64,000 nt of DNA from Enterovibrio coralii (GCF_001559595.1 NZ_LNTY01000034.1:682001-746000), one strand, 5' to 3'. Positions 26,538 to 37,887 are shown, counted from the first letter of the stretch. Notes: generated from the letters alone by a model not told the origin. Numbers and translations: made by a program.

Positions 26538-26863
26538 ATGGATAACATCGTAGAGACAGTAAGATTCAAACTGAAAGAAGGGACAGATGTGAATGCGTTT
26601 CTTGCGGCGGCTGAGGGAAGCTTCATTATATCAGCAGTTGCGAAGGGTTTGTTTATCGCTCCTTGAGCTTGAATGAAGCGACGCAAGAGTGGACGGACAT
26701 TGTTTATTGGACCAACCTACCCAATGCACAGGCAGCGTCTGAAAACTTTATGAAAGATGAAGGCGCGCAGAAATTGGTGGCGTTGATTGATAGCTCTACA
26801 CTTGTTATGGCGCATGAGAGTGTCAGAATGAGTGCCATGGGTGAGTGTATTGCCTCTGCTTAA
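26538..26863 (+). CDS. ABM-like small protein, one frame break
   Basis: A protein of about 108 residues that looks like the antibiotic-biosynthesis-monooxygenase (dimeric alpha-beta barrel) fold; the family call is tentative. It reads MDNIVETVRFKLKEGTDVNA and then breaks near 26620. Adding one C to give TTCCAT restores FHYISSCEGFVYRSL and joins the rest (WTDIVYWTNLPNAQAA). GAGAGGAGAAAG precedes the ATG. It is followed 12 bases later by the YafY-type regulator gene, so the two form an operon. No substrate can be suggested. Confidence 0.65.
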
Positions 26864-26875
26864 AAGGAAAACACA

Positions 26876-27589
26876 GTGAGTAAATCGGAACGCTTGTTTG
26901 AGCTGCTGACGCTGTTGCGTAGCAAACGTTACGCGGTGACGGCGAAAGCATTGGCAGAAGAACTGTCGGTGAGTGAGCGTACGATTTATCGAGATATCCA
27001 ATCCCTGCAGTTGTCTGGCGTGCCGATTGAAGGTGAGGCGGGGATTGGTTATCTGCTGGGCAAAGGCTCGCATTTACCACCTCTGATGTTCACCGAAGAG
27101 GAGATGCTAGCGTTAGAGCTGGGCATGCAAATGGTGCGTGCGTGGTCGGATAAATGTTTGTCTGCGGCTTCCGAGTCTGCATCGCGAAAAATTCATTCTG
27201 TGCTGCCGGATCATTTAAAGGCGCAACTTGAGTGTTTTCCCTTAGCGGTGCCGCCATTCTTTGTTGAGAGTGATACGGCGACGTGCAGTGAGTTACTTCG
27301 GGAAGCGACATCATTAAAACGAAAAATTGAGATAGAATATGAAACGGGCGAGGGTGTGTGTACTTCTCGCGTGATTCAACCGCTTGGCCAAGTCTATTGG
27401 GGAAAAGTCTGGACGCTGGTGGCGTGGTGTGAATTGAGGGAGGACTACAGAAGTTTCCGCGTTGATAGAATTCAGCGTGCCACCATGATGGAAAATGGCT
27501 TTGAATTAACCGATGCCAAAAACTTTCAACATTACATGTCGCGTTGTCATGAAGCCGAGAATGAATCCAAAGCAAAATTCGGCTCGTAA
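26876..27589 (+). CDS. YafY-type regulator (HTH plus WYL domain)
   Basis: A 237-residue transcription regulator. The N-terminal winged helix-turn-helix is seen in [20 protein letters not shown] (about residues 24-43), and the C-terminal WYL domain ends in [21 protein letters not shown] and FRVDRI. WYL proteins often bind nucleic acid or small ligands; the effector is unknown. GTG at 26876 is the start, with AAAGGAAA upstream. It lies just downstream of the small ABM-like gene and probably controls that operon. Confidence 0.85.
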   Translation: MSKSERLFELLTLLRSKRYAVTAKALAEELSVSERTIYRDIQSLQLSGVPIEGEAGIGYLLGKGSHLPPLMFTEEEMLALELGMQMVRAWSDKCLSAASESASRKIHSVLPDHLKAQLECFPLAVPPFFVESDTATCSELLREATSLKRKIEIEYETGEGVCTSRVIQPLGQVYWGKVWTLVAWCELREDYRSFRVDRIQRATMMENGFELTDAKNFQHYMSRCHEAENESKAKFGS

Positions 27590-27657
27590 TACTCCCCGCT
27601 GATCAGCAAAAACCACAAATAACACATTCACTTTTCTATGATAAAAGGAGAGATCGT

Positions 27658-28170
27658 ATGATTTCTGCAAAGGTTTTGTCGTATTTTAAATCGGTTTTCG
27701 CTGTCACAATTATTGCTTTTGGTCTGAGTGCATGCAGTGCACAGGCCGAGCACCATGGTAACAAGAAAGACATTGTTCAAATCGCTGCCAGTAACCCAGA
27801 TTTCAGCACCTTGGTCGCTGCTGTAAAAGCGGCGGGCTTGGTGGAGACACTCCAAGGCCCGGGTCCATTTACTGTATTTGCGCCGACCAACGAAGCGTTT
27901 GCTAAATTGCCTGCAGGTACTGTCGAAGCTCTTCTGCAACCAGAAAATAAAGACAAACTCATCGCTATTCTCACTTACCACGTTGTACCCGGCAAAGTGA
28001 TGGCGGCAGATGTTGTAGGGCTGAGTGAAGCCCCTACTGTTCAGGGAAGCACAATCGCAATCGACACATCGAACGGCGTGATGGTGGATAATGCCAACGT
28101 CGTGGCGACCGATATTGAAGCGTCAAACGGTGTTATTCATGTTATCGATAACGTGATTATTCCTCAGTAA
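27658..28170 (+). CDS. Fasciclin (FAS1)-domain lipoprotein
   Basis: A 170-residue protein. The N-terminal hydrophobic segment leads to lipobox LSAC, so Cys26 may be lipidated. The rest is one FAS1 domain: [17 protein letters not shown], then the H1 motif [11 protein letters not shown], the middle YHVVPG and the H2 motif [16 protein letters not shown]1 domains usually serve adhesion. The start ATG has AAGGAG before it. A strong terminator follows, shared with the convergent SulP gene. Confidence 0.9.
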   Translation: MISAKVLSYFKSVFAVTIIAFGLSACSAQAEHHGNKKDIVQIAASNPDFSTLVAAVKAAGLVETLQGPGPFTVFAPTNEAFAKLPAGTVEALLQPENKDKLIAILTYHVVPGKVMAADVVGLSEAPTVQGSTIAIDTSNGVMVDNANVVATDIEASNGVIHVIDNVIIPQ

Positions 28171-28210
28171 GTTACCGCATCTACACAACATTGTTTGAGT
28201 GTTAACGAGA

Positions 28211-28242
28211 TAAAAAAGCGAGCCGTATGGCTCGCTTTTTTC
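28211..28242. terminator. Bidirectional terminator between FAS1 and SulP genes
   Basis: Stem AAAAAGCGAGCC / GGCTCGCTTTTT with a 4-nt loop and T-runs on both strands. Confidence 0.88.
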
Positions 28243-28273
28243 TTGTTACTCAGTGCTCAAATGATGTCAGGAA

Positions 28274-29830
28274 TCATCCAAGTAAGTCATCCGCCACTTT
28301 GTAGCTTGGGTCTTCAATATGATTGATCTCAACCAAGCTGCCTGCTTTGGTAAGCAGTGCACGACAATCTTGCGATAGGTGACGTAGGTGCAGCGTTTTA
28401 CCTGTTTTGCTGTAACGCTCAGCCAGTGTTTCAATCGCTTCAATCGCTGAGTGGTCGGTAACGCGAGAATTACCAAAATCGACAATCACATCTTGTGGGT
28501 CATTTTGCGCGTCAAACAATTCGAGGAAGTTCGCCACAGAACCGAAGAACAGTGGACCGTTCACTTCATACACTTTCGAGCCTTCTTCGTTGGTGTAGCT
28601 TGATGCATAGATGTGTTTTGCATGTTCCCATGCAAACATCAGCGCAGAGACAATCACACCCACGATGACGGCAATTGCAAGGTCGGTAAATACCGTAACG
28701 ACGGTTACCAGAACAATCACAAAGAAATCGCGCTTAGGTACACGACGAGCCAGTTTGAACGTTGCCCACTCAAAGGTACCGATAACGACCATGAACATAA
28801 CGCCAACCAGCGCAGCCAATGGGATCATTTCAATCAGCGAAGAGGTGAACAAAATAAAGCACAGCAACGCGACTGCTGCCACAATGCCGGACAGACGACC
28901 CCGACCACCTGACTTCACGTTAATCATCGACTGGCCGATCATCGCACAGCCGCCCATTGCACCGAAGACTGAACAGGTCACGTTTGCAACGCCTTGACCA
29001 ACACATTCACGGTTACCATTGCCACGTGTACCCGTCATTTCATCAACCACGGTCAGTGTCAGCAGAGACTCAATCAAGCCTACGGCTGCAAGGATCAGCG
29101 AATAAGGCAGGATGATGTACAAGGTTTCCAGATTGAGCGGCACTGTTGGGAACGCGAAGGTTGGCAAGTTGCCCGCCAAGGTGGCGTTCTCGTTACCACT
29201 CATTGAGCGAAGGAAGTCAACAACGTTACGTGTATCCAAGTCCAACAATACCACCGCAGCGGTAACGCCGACGATTGCCACCAAAGACGAAGGCACAGCA
29301 GTGGTTAGCTTTGGTAAGAAGTGGATGATAGCCATTGTCACGGCCACCAGACCTAACATGAGGTAAAGTTGCTCACCTTGAAGCCAAACCAGTTCGCCCA
29401 GCTCATTCGGTACTTTGAACTGACCAAGTTGCGCCAAGAAGATAACAATCGCCAGACCGTTAACGAAGCCGATCATTACTGGGTGCGGCACCATACGGAT
29501 GAATTTACCCAGCTTGAAAACACCTGCTAGCACTTGAATCAAGCCTGCAAGCATAACGGCGGCGAAAAGGTATTGGATGCCGTGTTCTGCGACCAGACTT
29601 ACCATGACGACAGCCATTGCACCTGTCGCACCAGAAATCATGCCCGGACGGCCGCCGAGGATAGAGGTCAGTAGACCCATAATAAATGCAGCGTAAAGAC
29701 CAACCATTGGGTCAACGCCTGCAACGAATGCGAAAGCAACAGCTTCCGGCACAAGAGCCAGTGCCACTGTCAGTCCCGACAATACGTCGTTTTTCACAGA
29801 ATGTTGTGGAAACTTGGGAAATTCAAACAT
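28274..29830 (-). CDS. SulP-family anion transporter with STAS domain
   Basis: A 518-residue inner-membrane SLC26/SulP transporter. The first helix region has [20 protein letters not shown], typical of the family; about twelve or more membrane helices fill residues 20-410. The C-terminal STAS domain (about 415-510) shows [20 protein letters not shown], where Ser is the usual phosphorylation-like site. Substrates in the family include sulfate, bicarbonate and dicarboxylates; none is settled here. It converges with the FAS1 gene. On its other side about 180 bases separate it from the rne terminator. Confidence 0.9.
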   Translation of the reverse strand: MFEFPKFPQHSVKNDVLSGLTVALALVPEAVAFAFVAGVDPMVGLYAAFIMGLLTSILGGRPGMISGATGAMAVVMVSLVAEHGIQYLFAAVMLAGLIQVLAGVFKLGKFIRMVPHPVMIGFVNGLAIVIFLAQLGQFKVPNELGELVWLQGEQLYLMLGLVAVTMAIIHFLPKLTTAVPSSLVAIVGVTAAVVLLDLDTRNVVDFLRSMSGNENATLAGNLPTFAFPTVPLNLETLYIILPYSLILAAVGLIESLLTLTVVDEMTGTRGNGNRECVGQGVANVTCSVFGAMGGCAMIGQSMINVKSGGRGRLSGIVAAVALLCFILFTSSLIEMIPLAALVGVMFMVVIGTFEWATFKLARRVPKRDFFVIVLVTVVTVFTDLAIAVIVGVIVSALMFAWEHAKHIYASSYTNEEGSKVYEVNGPLFFGSVANFLELFDAQNDPQDVIVDFGNSRVTDHSAIEAIETLAERYSKTGKTLHLRHLSQDCRALLTKAGSLVEINHIEDPSYKVADDLLG

Positions 29831-30025
29831 CGTATTGGGTTACTTCTCAAATTGTTAAGTTATTGGGCGAATCAATAAAGCCTGCGGATACTACCTAAAA
29901 GTGTGATTTTGTTCAATGTTGGTGACTGTTTTGTGAACGATCTGAGTTAAATTTTCAATTACTTACAAAGAAATATAGCTGGGCGACTAAAGAGTGGGGG
30001 CGATGGGATTGCAATTTGAAGAAAT

Positions 30026-30058
30026 AAAAAAAGAGCCACGACATGCGTGACTCTTTTT
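30026..30058 (-). terminator. Rho-independent terminator after rne
   Basis: On the minus strand GAGTCACG pairs with CGTGGCTC (one G-U pair), followed by TTTTTTT. It lies 18 bases after the rne stop codon. Confidence 0.75.
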
Positions 30059-30075
30059 TCTAGCGCTAACTGCTA

Positions 30076-33000
30076 TTACGAGTAGTTAGGCTTTGTTGCT
30101 GGTGCCGCGGCGCTGTTTGTTGCGGTTTGGCTGCCAGCTTGTTTGGTTTGCTCACGCTCAGCGCGGAAAGATGCAATCGCAACCTCAATCGGTGCTGCAT
30201 TGCTTTCTGGAGCAGGTGCTTTTGCCATTGGTGCGGTCGCACGGCCGTAGCGGATAACCGGTGTTTGAGCTGGTTTAGCTGGCTCAACGGCAGCGATTTC
30301 ACTTGCGTCAATCGCTTCCTTCACATCTGTCTTCTCTTCGGCAACTGGCGCAACTGCTTCAACCGGGGCTTCTTCAGCAACGACTTCAACCACAGCGTCG
30401 GTCACTACGTCTTCGACGATAGTTTCTTTCACTGCAACTGGCAGCTCTTCGCTCAGGGCATCTGCACCTTCAGATTTTGCTTTCTCTTCCAGAACAGTTG
30501 GTGCTGGGCGACGTGCAATCACTTTACCCATTGCCATTTCTGGGAAGGCAACACCACCGTGTTTCGGCGCATTTACCGCAGGAGCAGGTGCTTCTTCTAC
30601 AACTGGTGCTTCAACAGCAACTTCAGCTACAACAGGTGCTTTAGTTGCGTCTTCGACGGCCACACTTTACCCATTGCCATTTCTGGAGAAGCAACGCCTG
30701 ATTTCAGAACCACTTTGCTGCGTTTCTCAACCACAGACACAACGGTTTCCATCATGTCTAGTTGGTCTAGTGCTTGCTCAGTAGATACTGATTCGTTCTC
30801 TTCACGGTTGTTGCGACGACGGCGTTGACCGCTTGCACGCAAGTGACGTGGAGAACGACGGTTGCGGCGTTTCTCTTCACGCTGCTCGCCATTTTCGTTG
30901 GTCGCTTCTGGCTTGTCTGTTGCGTCTACTTTTGATGCCTCTGCTTTCGCTTCAGATGCCATCGCTGCGCCCATTTCTTGTAATGGGTTAGCTGCTACTG
31001 CAACGTCTTGCTCTTGCGAAGTGTCGCCAACACGCACTTTCTTGCTCAGCTTACGGCGTTGACGGCGTTGTTTCACTTTCTCCGTCTTTTCCGCTTTCTC
31101 TTGCTTCGCTACCTGAGTGTCTTCTTTAACAGGCTTCGCTGCTTTCGCTTGCTGACGCTGTTCGTTCTTCTCAGTTTGCTGCTTGCGGTTTTGTTTCTTC
31201 GCAGGCTTTTCCTGACGCTCTTCGTTACGCTCGGTCGCTTCAACGCGGTCTTTACGACGTTGTTGTTTCTTCTCACCGCGCTCTGCGTTCTTGCCGTTGT
31301 TGTTTTCTTCACGCTGGTTGTTGTTGCGTGAGCCACGACGAGTACGATCTTGAGAACGCTTGTGGTCACGACGGTTGCGTGACTCGCGTTTCGGTGCTTC
31401 TGGTTGCTCTTCTTCAGTGCTTGAGAACAGGCCTGAGATGAAAGATACCAGACGAGAGAACAGACCTGGTTTCGCTTCAGCCGCTGCTTTAGGTGCAGCA
31501 GCAACAGGCGCTGGAGAAGATGGCGCAGCAAAGCCTTGCAGTGCAGGCTCTTCACGTTTCTTCACAACGCGCTCTGCAGGTACGTCTTCTTTCTCTGCTT
31601 CACGCATTGCATCCAGTTGTTCTGGCAAACGGTAAGACAGCGTTGTGTTTTCTTCGCCACCACGGATACGAACCACTTCAAAGTGTGGTGTTTCCATGTT
31701 TGCGTTTGGCACGATGATGACGCGTACGTTGTGGTACTTCTCAACGTGCTGCACTGAGCGACGCTTTTCGTTCAGTAGGTAAGACGCAACAGGGACAGGA
31801 ACGATTGCCATGACCTGCGCGGTGTTCTCTTTCAGTGCTTCTTCTTCGATCAGACGAAGGATAGACAGTGACAGAGATTCATTATCACGGATTACGCCAG
31901 TACCTGTACAACGAGGACAGATGTGGTGGCTCGCTTCTGCCAGAGATGGGCTCAGACGTTGACGAGACATTTCCAACAGACCAAAGCGAGAGATACGGCC
32001 GATTTGTACGCGAGCGCGGTCCATACGAACAGCTTCACGCAGGCGGTTTTCTACTTCACGCTGGTGGCGAACAGGCGTCATATCGATGAAGTCGATAACA
32101 ACCAGACCACCTAGGTCACGTAGGCGCAATTGACGTGCGATTTCATCCGCTGCTTCCAAGTTGGTTTGCAGTGCGGTTTCTTCGATGTCTGAGCCTTTGG
32201 TTGCACGCGCTGAGTTGATGTCGATAGACGTCAGTGCTTCTGTTGGGTCGATAACAATCGAACCGCCAGATGGCAGGCGTACTTCGCGTTGGAATGCAGA
32301 TTCAATCTGGCTTTCGATCTGGTAGTGGCTGAAAAGTGGAACTTCGCTTCATAGCGTTTCACGCGATTCAGGAAGTCAGGACGGGTCGCCTGGATACGTT
32401 CACGAGCTTGATTGAACACTTTCTCGCTGTCGATCAGTACTTCGCCAATGTCACGACGCAGGTAATCACGGAATGCGCGAGCGATAACGTCACTTTCTTG
32501 GTAGATCAGGAATGGCGCAGCTTTAGATTCTGCGGCACCTTGAATACGCTCCCAGTTGTTCAGAAGGTAGTTCAAGTCCCACTCAAGCTCTTCAGCAGAC
32601 TTACCAACACCTGCGGTGCGTACGATCAGACCCATGCCTTGTGGCAGTTTCAGACCAGACATCGCTTCTTTTAGTTGGCTACGCTCTTCACCTTCGATAC
32701 GGCGAGAAATACCGCCAGCGCGAGGGTTGTTAGGCATCAGAACTAGGTAGCTACCTGCCAGCGAGATGAAAGTGGTCAGGCTGCGCCTTTGTTACCACGT
32801 TCTTCTTTATCAACCTGAACAATAACTTCCTGACCTTCCTTCAACACCTCTTTGATGTTTGGACGGCCTTGGTAGCTGTAATTGTCAGGGAAATATTCGC
32901 GGGCAATTTCTTTGAGAGGAAGGAAACCGTGACGCTCTGAGCCGTAGTCTACGAAAGCTGCTTCAAGACTTGGTTCAATGCGGGTAATACGGCCTTTATA

Positions 33001-33123
33001 GATGTTTGCTTTTTTCGATTCATGACCAGGGCTTTCGATATCTAGATCGTATAAGCGCTGACCGTCAACCAATGCGACGCGCAACTCTTCTTTTTGAGTT
33101 GCGTTAATCAACATTCTTTTCAT
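30076..33123 (-). CDS. rne: Ribonuclease E, three frame breaks
   Basis: RNase E, the endonuclease that starts mRNA decay and processes rRNA and tRNA, and the scaffold of the degradosome. About 1016 residues when three single missing bases are restored: near 32780 ([16 protein letters not shown]), near 32339 ([15 protein letters not shown]) and near 30660 (AMGKVxAVEDATK). The S1 domain ([20 protein letters not shown]), the DNase I-like region and the zinc-link pair CPRCTGTG are all present. The C-terminal half is a disordered, charged scaffold ending in an [10 protein letters not shown] motif that resembles the PNPase-binding tail. As rne is essential, the breaks are probably read errors. ATG at 33123. 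Confidence 0.9.
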
Positions 33124-33635
33124 ATCAAATTGTTCTCGATTATTTGTTGTTATTAGTTGTCGGTTACGAGACAAAGAACGCAATGCTGCCAGGTCCCAAG
33201 TCTGACATTAATGCAACCTCACGGCTGGGGAATCAGGGACGCTCTAGGGCACTACTCATCGACCCACTGCGACGGAAATCAAAAAGTTACTCCGGTTTAC
33301 ACAGTCGGTGGTTCGCCTTCAAAGGCGACAGTCTCTTTGACACTGGTTATTTATCCCGTCGTGCCAACAAACTAACGGGTGCTTTATTCCTCATGTCTTA
33401 CGCCGAGTGCTGCATGATTAAAACGATTTGAACTCTCATCGAATCAAATACTACTAGAAGATAGTGCCGTGAACGGTCAATCGTCTTGGATAAAGCGGTA
33501 AAGATTTACTCTATATGTCGGCTTTTTAGCCGTAGTGCGTAAAAAAGGTGCAAACTTTTCTACGTTACGGCGCAACTATAGCAGGGACACTTTTTTGCAG
33601 CAAACTACTTTGATGCAATGTAGAATCTACGTCCT
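33124..33635. other. rne 5' leader and rne/rluC divergent promoter region
   Basis: 512 bases between divergent rne and rluC with no coding sequence. In related bacteria the rne mRNA has a long structured leader through which RNase E controls its own level. Here the minus strand carries CCGTGAGGTTG at 33215-33225, which is also in the E. coli leader, and a small hairpin TCGCC TTTGAA GGCGA at 33313-33328. This supports, but does not prove, that the leader is conserved. The rluC promoter must lie at the right end. Confidence 0.55.
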
Positions 33636-34592
33636 ATGAATACAGAAAAAACCCAAGTGCAATTCATCGACATCTCCGATGACATTGCAGGCCAGCGGAT
33701 CGATAACTTTCTCCGAAATAGGCTTAAAAACGTACCTAAAAGTATGATTTATCGCGTTCTTCGTAAAGGAGAGGTGCGAGTTAACAAAAAACGCATAAAA
33801 CCCGAGTACAAGTTGCAACCGGGCGATGTGATTCGTGTTCCTCCTATCAAGATCCCAGAGACGACGCAGGCTGAGGCACCTAATACCAAGCTAAGTCGTG
33901 TGGCTGAACTAGAAAAATGTGTGATTTATGAAGATGATCACATGCTGGTTCTCAATAAGCCGTCTGGAACGGCGGTACACGGCGGCAGTGGACTGCATTT
34001 TGGTGCGATTGAAGCGATGCGAGCGCTTCGTCCGGATGCACGTTTTTTGGAACTTGTGCACCGCATTGACCGCGATACGTCAGGCATTCTGTTGATCGCG
34101 AAAAAGCGTTCCGCACTTCGTCATCTTCAGGCGCAGTTCCGTGAAAAGACAGTTCAGAAGTATTACTTCGCGCTGGTGATGGGAAATTGGAAACCTTCGA
34201 TGAAGAAGGTGACAGCTCCCTTACTTAAAAACGAAGTAAACAGCATTGTGCGTGTGAACCCTAACGGTAAGCCGTCTGAAACCCGCTTCAAAATTATGGA
34301 GCAGTTCCAGCAAGCGACACTGGTACAAGCGAGCCCAATTACCGGCCGTACGCACCAAATCCGTGTGCATGCGCAGTATGTTGGCCACCCATTGGCGTGG
34401 GATGATCGTTACGGTGACCCGCGTTTTGATGCATACACGAAGAAGTTCGGTTTGAACCGTTTGTTCCTGCATGCGGCAAACATCAAGTTTACCCATCCAT
34501 CAACAGAAGAACTGATGGATATCTCCGCGCCAATGGAGAAACAATTAGAAAAAGCCCTTGAAGGATTGAGGAAAGCACCACGTGTTAACTAA
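33636..34592 (+). CDS. rluC: 23S rRNA pseudouridine synthase C
   Basis: A 318-residue pseudouridine synthase that converts U955, U2504 and U2580 (E. coli numbers) in 23S rRNA. An S4 RNA-binding domain is at residues about 18-80 (GQRIDNFLRNRLKNVPKSMI). The catalytic Asp is Asp145 in HRIDRDTSG, and GRTHQIRVH is the other family motif. Size is that of E. coli RluC. It is divergent from rne, as in related genomes, and its 3' end overlaps the HAD phosphatase gene by 11 bases. Confidence 0.93.
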   Translation: MNTEKTQVQFIDISDDIAGQRIDNFLRNRLKNVPKSMIYRVLRKGEVRVNKKRIKPEYKLQPGDVIRVPPIKIPETTQAEAPNTKLSRVAELEKCVIYEDDHMLVLNKPSGTAVHGGSGLHFGAIEAMRALRPDARFLELVHRIDRDTSGILLIAKKRSALRHLQAQFREKTVQKYYFALVMGNWKPSMKKVTAPLLKNEVNSIVRVNPNGKPSETRFKIMEQFQQATLVQASPITGRTHQIRVHAQYVGHPLAWDDRYGDPRFDAYTKKFGLNRLFLHAANIKFTHPSTEELMDISAPMEKQLEKALEGLRKAPRVN

Positions 34593-35229
34593 ATACAAGC
34601 TCGTTATATTCGATTGGGACGGTACGGTTATGGACTCTGTGGGTCGCATCGTATCGAGCTTGGATGAAGCCGCTCGCCTTACGGGCGGTTTACCGACGCT
34701 ATCTGGTGATGAGCTCAAGCAAATGATTGGCCTGAGCTTAGATAAAGGGTATGAGTTTCTCTACCCTGACGTATCTCTTGATAAGCGTGACACGTGGAAA
34801 GCGCATTATGCTCAGCAGTTTCGTGAAGACAACCCGACGCCTGCTGCTTTATATCCCAATGTGTTTGAGACGCTGAACAAACTAAAAGAAGCGGGATACC
34901 TCTTAGCGATAGCGACAGGAAAGTCTCGTGTTGGTTTAGATCGCGCAATGGACGAGACAGGCACGGCTGAGTTGTTTGTTGGCACTCGCACCGCAGATCA
35001 AACGGCGTCTAAGCCGGATCCTCTGATGATCCACGAGCTGTTAGACAGCTTAGGTATTACAGCGGCAGACGCGGTGATGGTGGGGGACACCTCTCACGAT
35101 ATGTTATTGGCGAACAATGCGGGTGTTGACGCAATCGCGATTACATGGGGTGTTCATGACAAAGAAACACTCTCTGCTTACCGGCCTGTTGCTGTCATCG
35201 ACAATATTGAGTCTCTTCTCTCTATATAG
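34582..35229 (+). CDS. HAD-family phosphatase (Gph-like)
   Basis: A 215-residue HAD-IA hydrolase. All four motifs are there: FDWDGTVMDS with the nucleophile Asp at residue 10, ATGKS (Ser/Thr motif), SKPDP (Lys), and GDTSHDM (Asp pair). It starts at GTG 34582 inside the end of rluC, so it is translated from the same mRNA. The substrate is probably a small phosphate ester; phosphoglycolate is possible but not shown. A terminator follows 30 bases after the stop. Confidence 0.88.
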   Translation: MLTKYKLVIFDWDGTVMDSVGRIVSSLDEAARLTGGLPTLSGDELKQMIGLSLDKGYEFLYPDVSLDKRDTWKAHYAQQFREDNPTPAALYPNVFETLNKLKEAGYLLAIATGKSRVGLDRAMDETGTAELFVGTRTADQTASKPDPLMIHELLDSLGITAADAVMVGDTSHDMLLANNAGVDAIAITWGVHDKETLSAYRPVAVIDNIESLLSI

Positions 35230-35259
35230 AAGTGCATTCGGTATATCGGTATAAAAAAG

Positions 35260-35288
35260 AAAAGCGCGTAGAGATACGCGCTTTTTTT
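35260..35288. terminator. Terminator between the HAD and yceF genes
   Basis: Stem AAAGCGCGTA / TACGCGCTTT with a 4-nt loop and T-run; the flanking genes converge. Confidence 0.88.
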
Positions 35289-35310
35289 GTCTTTGAAGAA
35301 GGGAGGGAGA

Positions 35311-35895
35311 CTAAAGCACCGAGACGCCTTCTTCTTTTAGCATTTCACAAAGACGGATTAATGGCAGTCCCACCAAGGTGTTAGGGTCGCGCCCGTCAAG
35401 TTTGTCAAACAGCGCGATACCAAGGCTTTCGCATTTAAAGCTGCCTGCGCAATCTAACGGCTGCTCTTTGGCGACATAGTTTTCTATTTCTCGGTCGCTA
35501 AGCGCACGAAAATGAACATGGAAGGGTTCCAAGTCTGTCTGAGCAAAGCCCGTCGCACTATTAAAGAGCGTTAAACCCGTATAAAAGGTGACGTGTTTTC
35601 CTGACGCCGCTTTAAGCTGCTGAACGGCTCTTTCGATCGTATGAGGCTTCCCGAGGATCTTTCCGTCGATCACACAGATCTGATCAGAGCCAATGATGAG
35701 CGCGTTGGGGTGGGAAACGGCACATGCTTTCGCTTTTTCAAGTGAAAGCCGTTTCACAAGATCCTCGGGTGATTCACCCTCGATCGCCGATTCATCGATA
35801 TTTGGTGAACAGGTTTCAAAGGGTAAATCGAGCTTTTGTAACAAAGATTGGCGATATTTAGAGCCGGACGCGAGGACGACTGTCTGTTTATTCAT
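35311..35895 (-). CDS. yceF: Maf-type nucleotide pyrophosphatase, YceF
   Basis: A 194-residue Maf-fold nucleoside triphosphate pyrophosphatase. The N-terminus [15 protein letters not shown] carries the phosphate-binding Ser and Arg; [18 protein letters not shown] has the catalytic Asp and Gln, and the [15 protein letters not shown] segment also fits the family. The Q-I-C version of that motif and the position next to yceD fit YceF, which acts on 7-methyl-GTP. It is divergent from yceD, as in related bacteria. Confidence 0.9.
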   Translation of the reverse strand: MNKQTVVLASGSKYRQSLLQKLDLPFETCSPNIDESAIEGESPEDLVKRLSLEKAKACAVSHPNALIIGSDQICVIDGKILGKPHTIERAVQQLKAASGKHVTFYTGLTLFNSATGFAQTDLEPFHVHFRALSDREIENYVAKEQPLDCAGSFKCESLGIALFDKLDGRDPNTLVGLPLIRLCEMLKEEGVSVL

Positions 35896-36140
35896 CTAAC
35901 GATGCACCTTTATCGGATTATTCGTATACGGCGGTCAGTGTAATGTTTTACACTTGCGGAGGCGAGTGGGCATCCGGTGCGCTCGAGCATTTAGGGCCCA
36001 TTCTGTTTTCAATTGAGCTAAGTACCTGTTGTACAGAAACTAACCTGATCGCCTTTTTAAGTGGTTTTTAACCGCTTAGATGGAAGTATTGGTATAAATT
36101 TCTTTGACTCAGGCCACTTAGGAGCTAGAATTCGCGCCCT

Positions 36141-36671
36141 ATGCAAAAGGTAAAGCTACCGCTAAAGGTTGACCCGTTTAAAAGCGCGCAAAAGCGACTC
36201 GATTACGATGGTATCTTCGCAATCAAGCAGCTGGAGCGACTTGCGGAATCAACTGAAGGTGTGATCAGTGACTGTGAAGTTAAGCTTTCATTTGACATTG
36301 ATGCTCAAGGGCTGAAAATTGTACGCGGAAACGCCAAGGTCGACGTCCAATTAGAGTGTCAGCGTTGTTGGGATGTTTTTCCACACCACTGTGAAATCGA
36401 ATTTATTTACAGCCCGGTTTTCAATGAAGATCAGGTTGGCAATTTACCGGATGCTTATGAGCCGGCATTAGTCGACGAAAATGGTGAGATTAACCTGCTT
36501 CACCTCATCGAAGATGAGTTGATTGTGGCTTTGCCACAGGTTGCCATGCACGAAGAAGAAGACTGTAAAGTCGATTCTGAAGGTATGGTATTCGGGGAAA
36601 TCCCGCTTGCTGATGAGCGTCCGAATCCATTTGCCGTTTTGAAAAACTTAAAGCAAAGTAACGAGGAGTAG
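36141..36671 (+). CDS. yceD: YceD, DUF177 23S rRNA accumulation protein
   Basis: A 176-residue DUF177 protein linked in E. coli to 23S rRNA levels. The conserved [10 protein letters not shown] lies at about residues 73-82, with the CxxC-like pair of the family, and acidic C-terminal segments follow. Position just before rpmF is the rule in many bacteria. The ribosome site is weak. It is 5 bases from rpmF, so the two are translated from one mRNA. Confidence 0.93.
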   Translation: MQKVKLPLKVDPFKSAQKRLDYDGIFAIKQLERLAESTEGVISDCEVKLSFDIDAQGLKIVRGNAKVDVQLECQRCWDVFPHHCEIEFIYSPVFNEDQVGNLPDAYEPALVDENGEINLLHLIEDELIVALPQVAMHEEEDCKVDSEGMVFGEIPLADERPNPFAVLKNLKQSNEE

Positions 36672-36676
36672 GGTCA

Positions 36677-36847
36677 ATGGCCGTACAACAGAACCGTAAA
36701 ACCCGTTCTAAGCGTGGTATGCGTCGTTCACACGATGCACTGGGCACTTCAGCTCTGTCTGTAGATGCAACTTCTGGTGAAACTCACCTGCGTCACAACG
36801 TGACTGCTGACGGTTTCTACCGTGGCCGCAAGGTAATCAACAAGTAA
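36677..36847 (+). CDS. rpmF: 50S ribosomal protein L32
   Basis: A 56-residue L32, starting [20 protein letters not shown] and ending YRGRKVINK. It lacks the zinc-binding Cys motif found in some L32 types, as in E. coli. AGGAG lies 8 nt before the ATG. It stands between yceD and plsX, and a TTG start for plsX follows 9 bases after its stop. Confidence 0.95.
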   Translation: MAVQQNRKTRSKRGMRRSHDALGTSALSVDATSGETHLRHNVTADGFYRGRKVINK

Positions 36848-36856
36848 GGTTGAGCC

Positions 36857-37882
36857 TTGACAGGTCTAACCATTGCACTTGATGCGATGGGCGGGGATTT
36901 CGGTCCTCAAGTAACAGTGCCTGCCTCCGTGCAGGCATTGTTGCATTTTCCCTCGCTAAAAGTAGTACTCGTCGGTGATCAATCCGAGATCACCCGCCAG
37001 CTCGTATCGCTGGGTCAGAACAATTCTTCCCGCATATCTGTCATTCATGCGGAATCTTCTATCGCCAACGACACACGTCCGTCACAGGCTCTCCGTGCGA
37101 GCAAAGGCACTTCCATGCGTATTGCTCTGGAACTCGTCGCCGACGGAAAAGCAGATGCTTGTGTCAGTGCCGGCAATACCGGTGCGCTCATGGCATTATC
37201 CCGTTCCATGTTGAAACTGCTTCCTGGCATAGACAGGCCCGCACTGGTTTCTGAATTACCCACCGTGGGTGAGCACAAAAGCTGGCTGTTGGATTTGGGT
37301 GCCAATGTTTCCGTGGACTCCGATACACTTTTCCAATTTTCCGTGATGGGCTCAGTGTTAGCAGAAGAGCAGCTAGGGCGTAAGCCGACAGTGGGTCTTT
37401 TGAACATTGGTGAAGAAGAAATAAAAGGGAATGACTTAGTAAAACGCTGTGCAGAAATGCTAAAACAGTGTTCGGCGGTCAATTACATCGGCTATGTAGA
37501 AGGCGATCAGCTCTACACCGGAAAAGCTGACGTAATTGTCTGCGATGGATTCGTCGGAAACGTAAGCCTCAAGACTAGCGAGGGTGTGGCAAGACTCTTT
37601 TTAGACAGTCTGAAAATACATGTTCTCGCCAACCCTCTTAAGAAATTGGTGGCTAAATGGTTATTTGGTAGCCTATTTGAGCACTTAAATAACCTGAACC
37701 CCGACCAGTACAATGGCGCAAGTCTGTTAGGATTGCGCGGCATTGTAGTAAAAAGCCACGGACGTGCTGATATATCCGCTTTCCAACATGCTATCGGGGA
37801 AGCGATCCACGAAGTCGAACGGCAACTACCGAAAAAAATATGTGACCGTTTGGAAGCCGTATTACTCGAGAGGCATTATTAG
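36857..37882 (+). CDS. plsX: Phosphate acyltransferase
   Basis: A 341-residue PlsX that makes acyl-phosphate from acyl-ACP for phospholipid synthesis. It opens [20 protein letters not shown], the family start, and [12 protein letters not shown] and [14 protein letters not shown] are also typical. The likely start is TTG at 36857, since it gives the usual N-terminus; GGTTGAG nearby is a poor ribosome site, so coupling to rpmF is probable. fabH follows 5 bases later. Confidence 0.93.
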   Translation: MTGLTIALDAMGGDFGPQVTVPASVQALLHFPSLKVVLVGDQSEITRQLVSLGQNNSSRISVIHAESSIANDTRPSQALRASKGTSMRIALELVADGKADACVSAGNTGALMALSRSMLKLLPGIDRPALVSELPTVGEHKSWLLDLGANVSVDSDTLFQFSVMGSVLAEEQLGRKPTVGLLNIGEEEIKGNDLVKRCAEMLKQCSAVNYIGYVEGDQLYTGKADVIVCDGFVGNVSLKTSEGVARLFLDSLKIHVLANPLKKLVAKWLFGSLFEHLNNLNPDQYNGASLLGLRGIVVKSHGRADISAFQHAIGEAIHEVERQLPKKICDRLEAVLLERHY

Positions 37883-37887
37883 TCTTC

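Noticed and set aside
30655-32782. Programmed frameshifting in rne
   Set aside because: Three breaks in one gene, all fixed by one added base, without slippery sites and with like breaks in nine other genes; missing bases explain them better.
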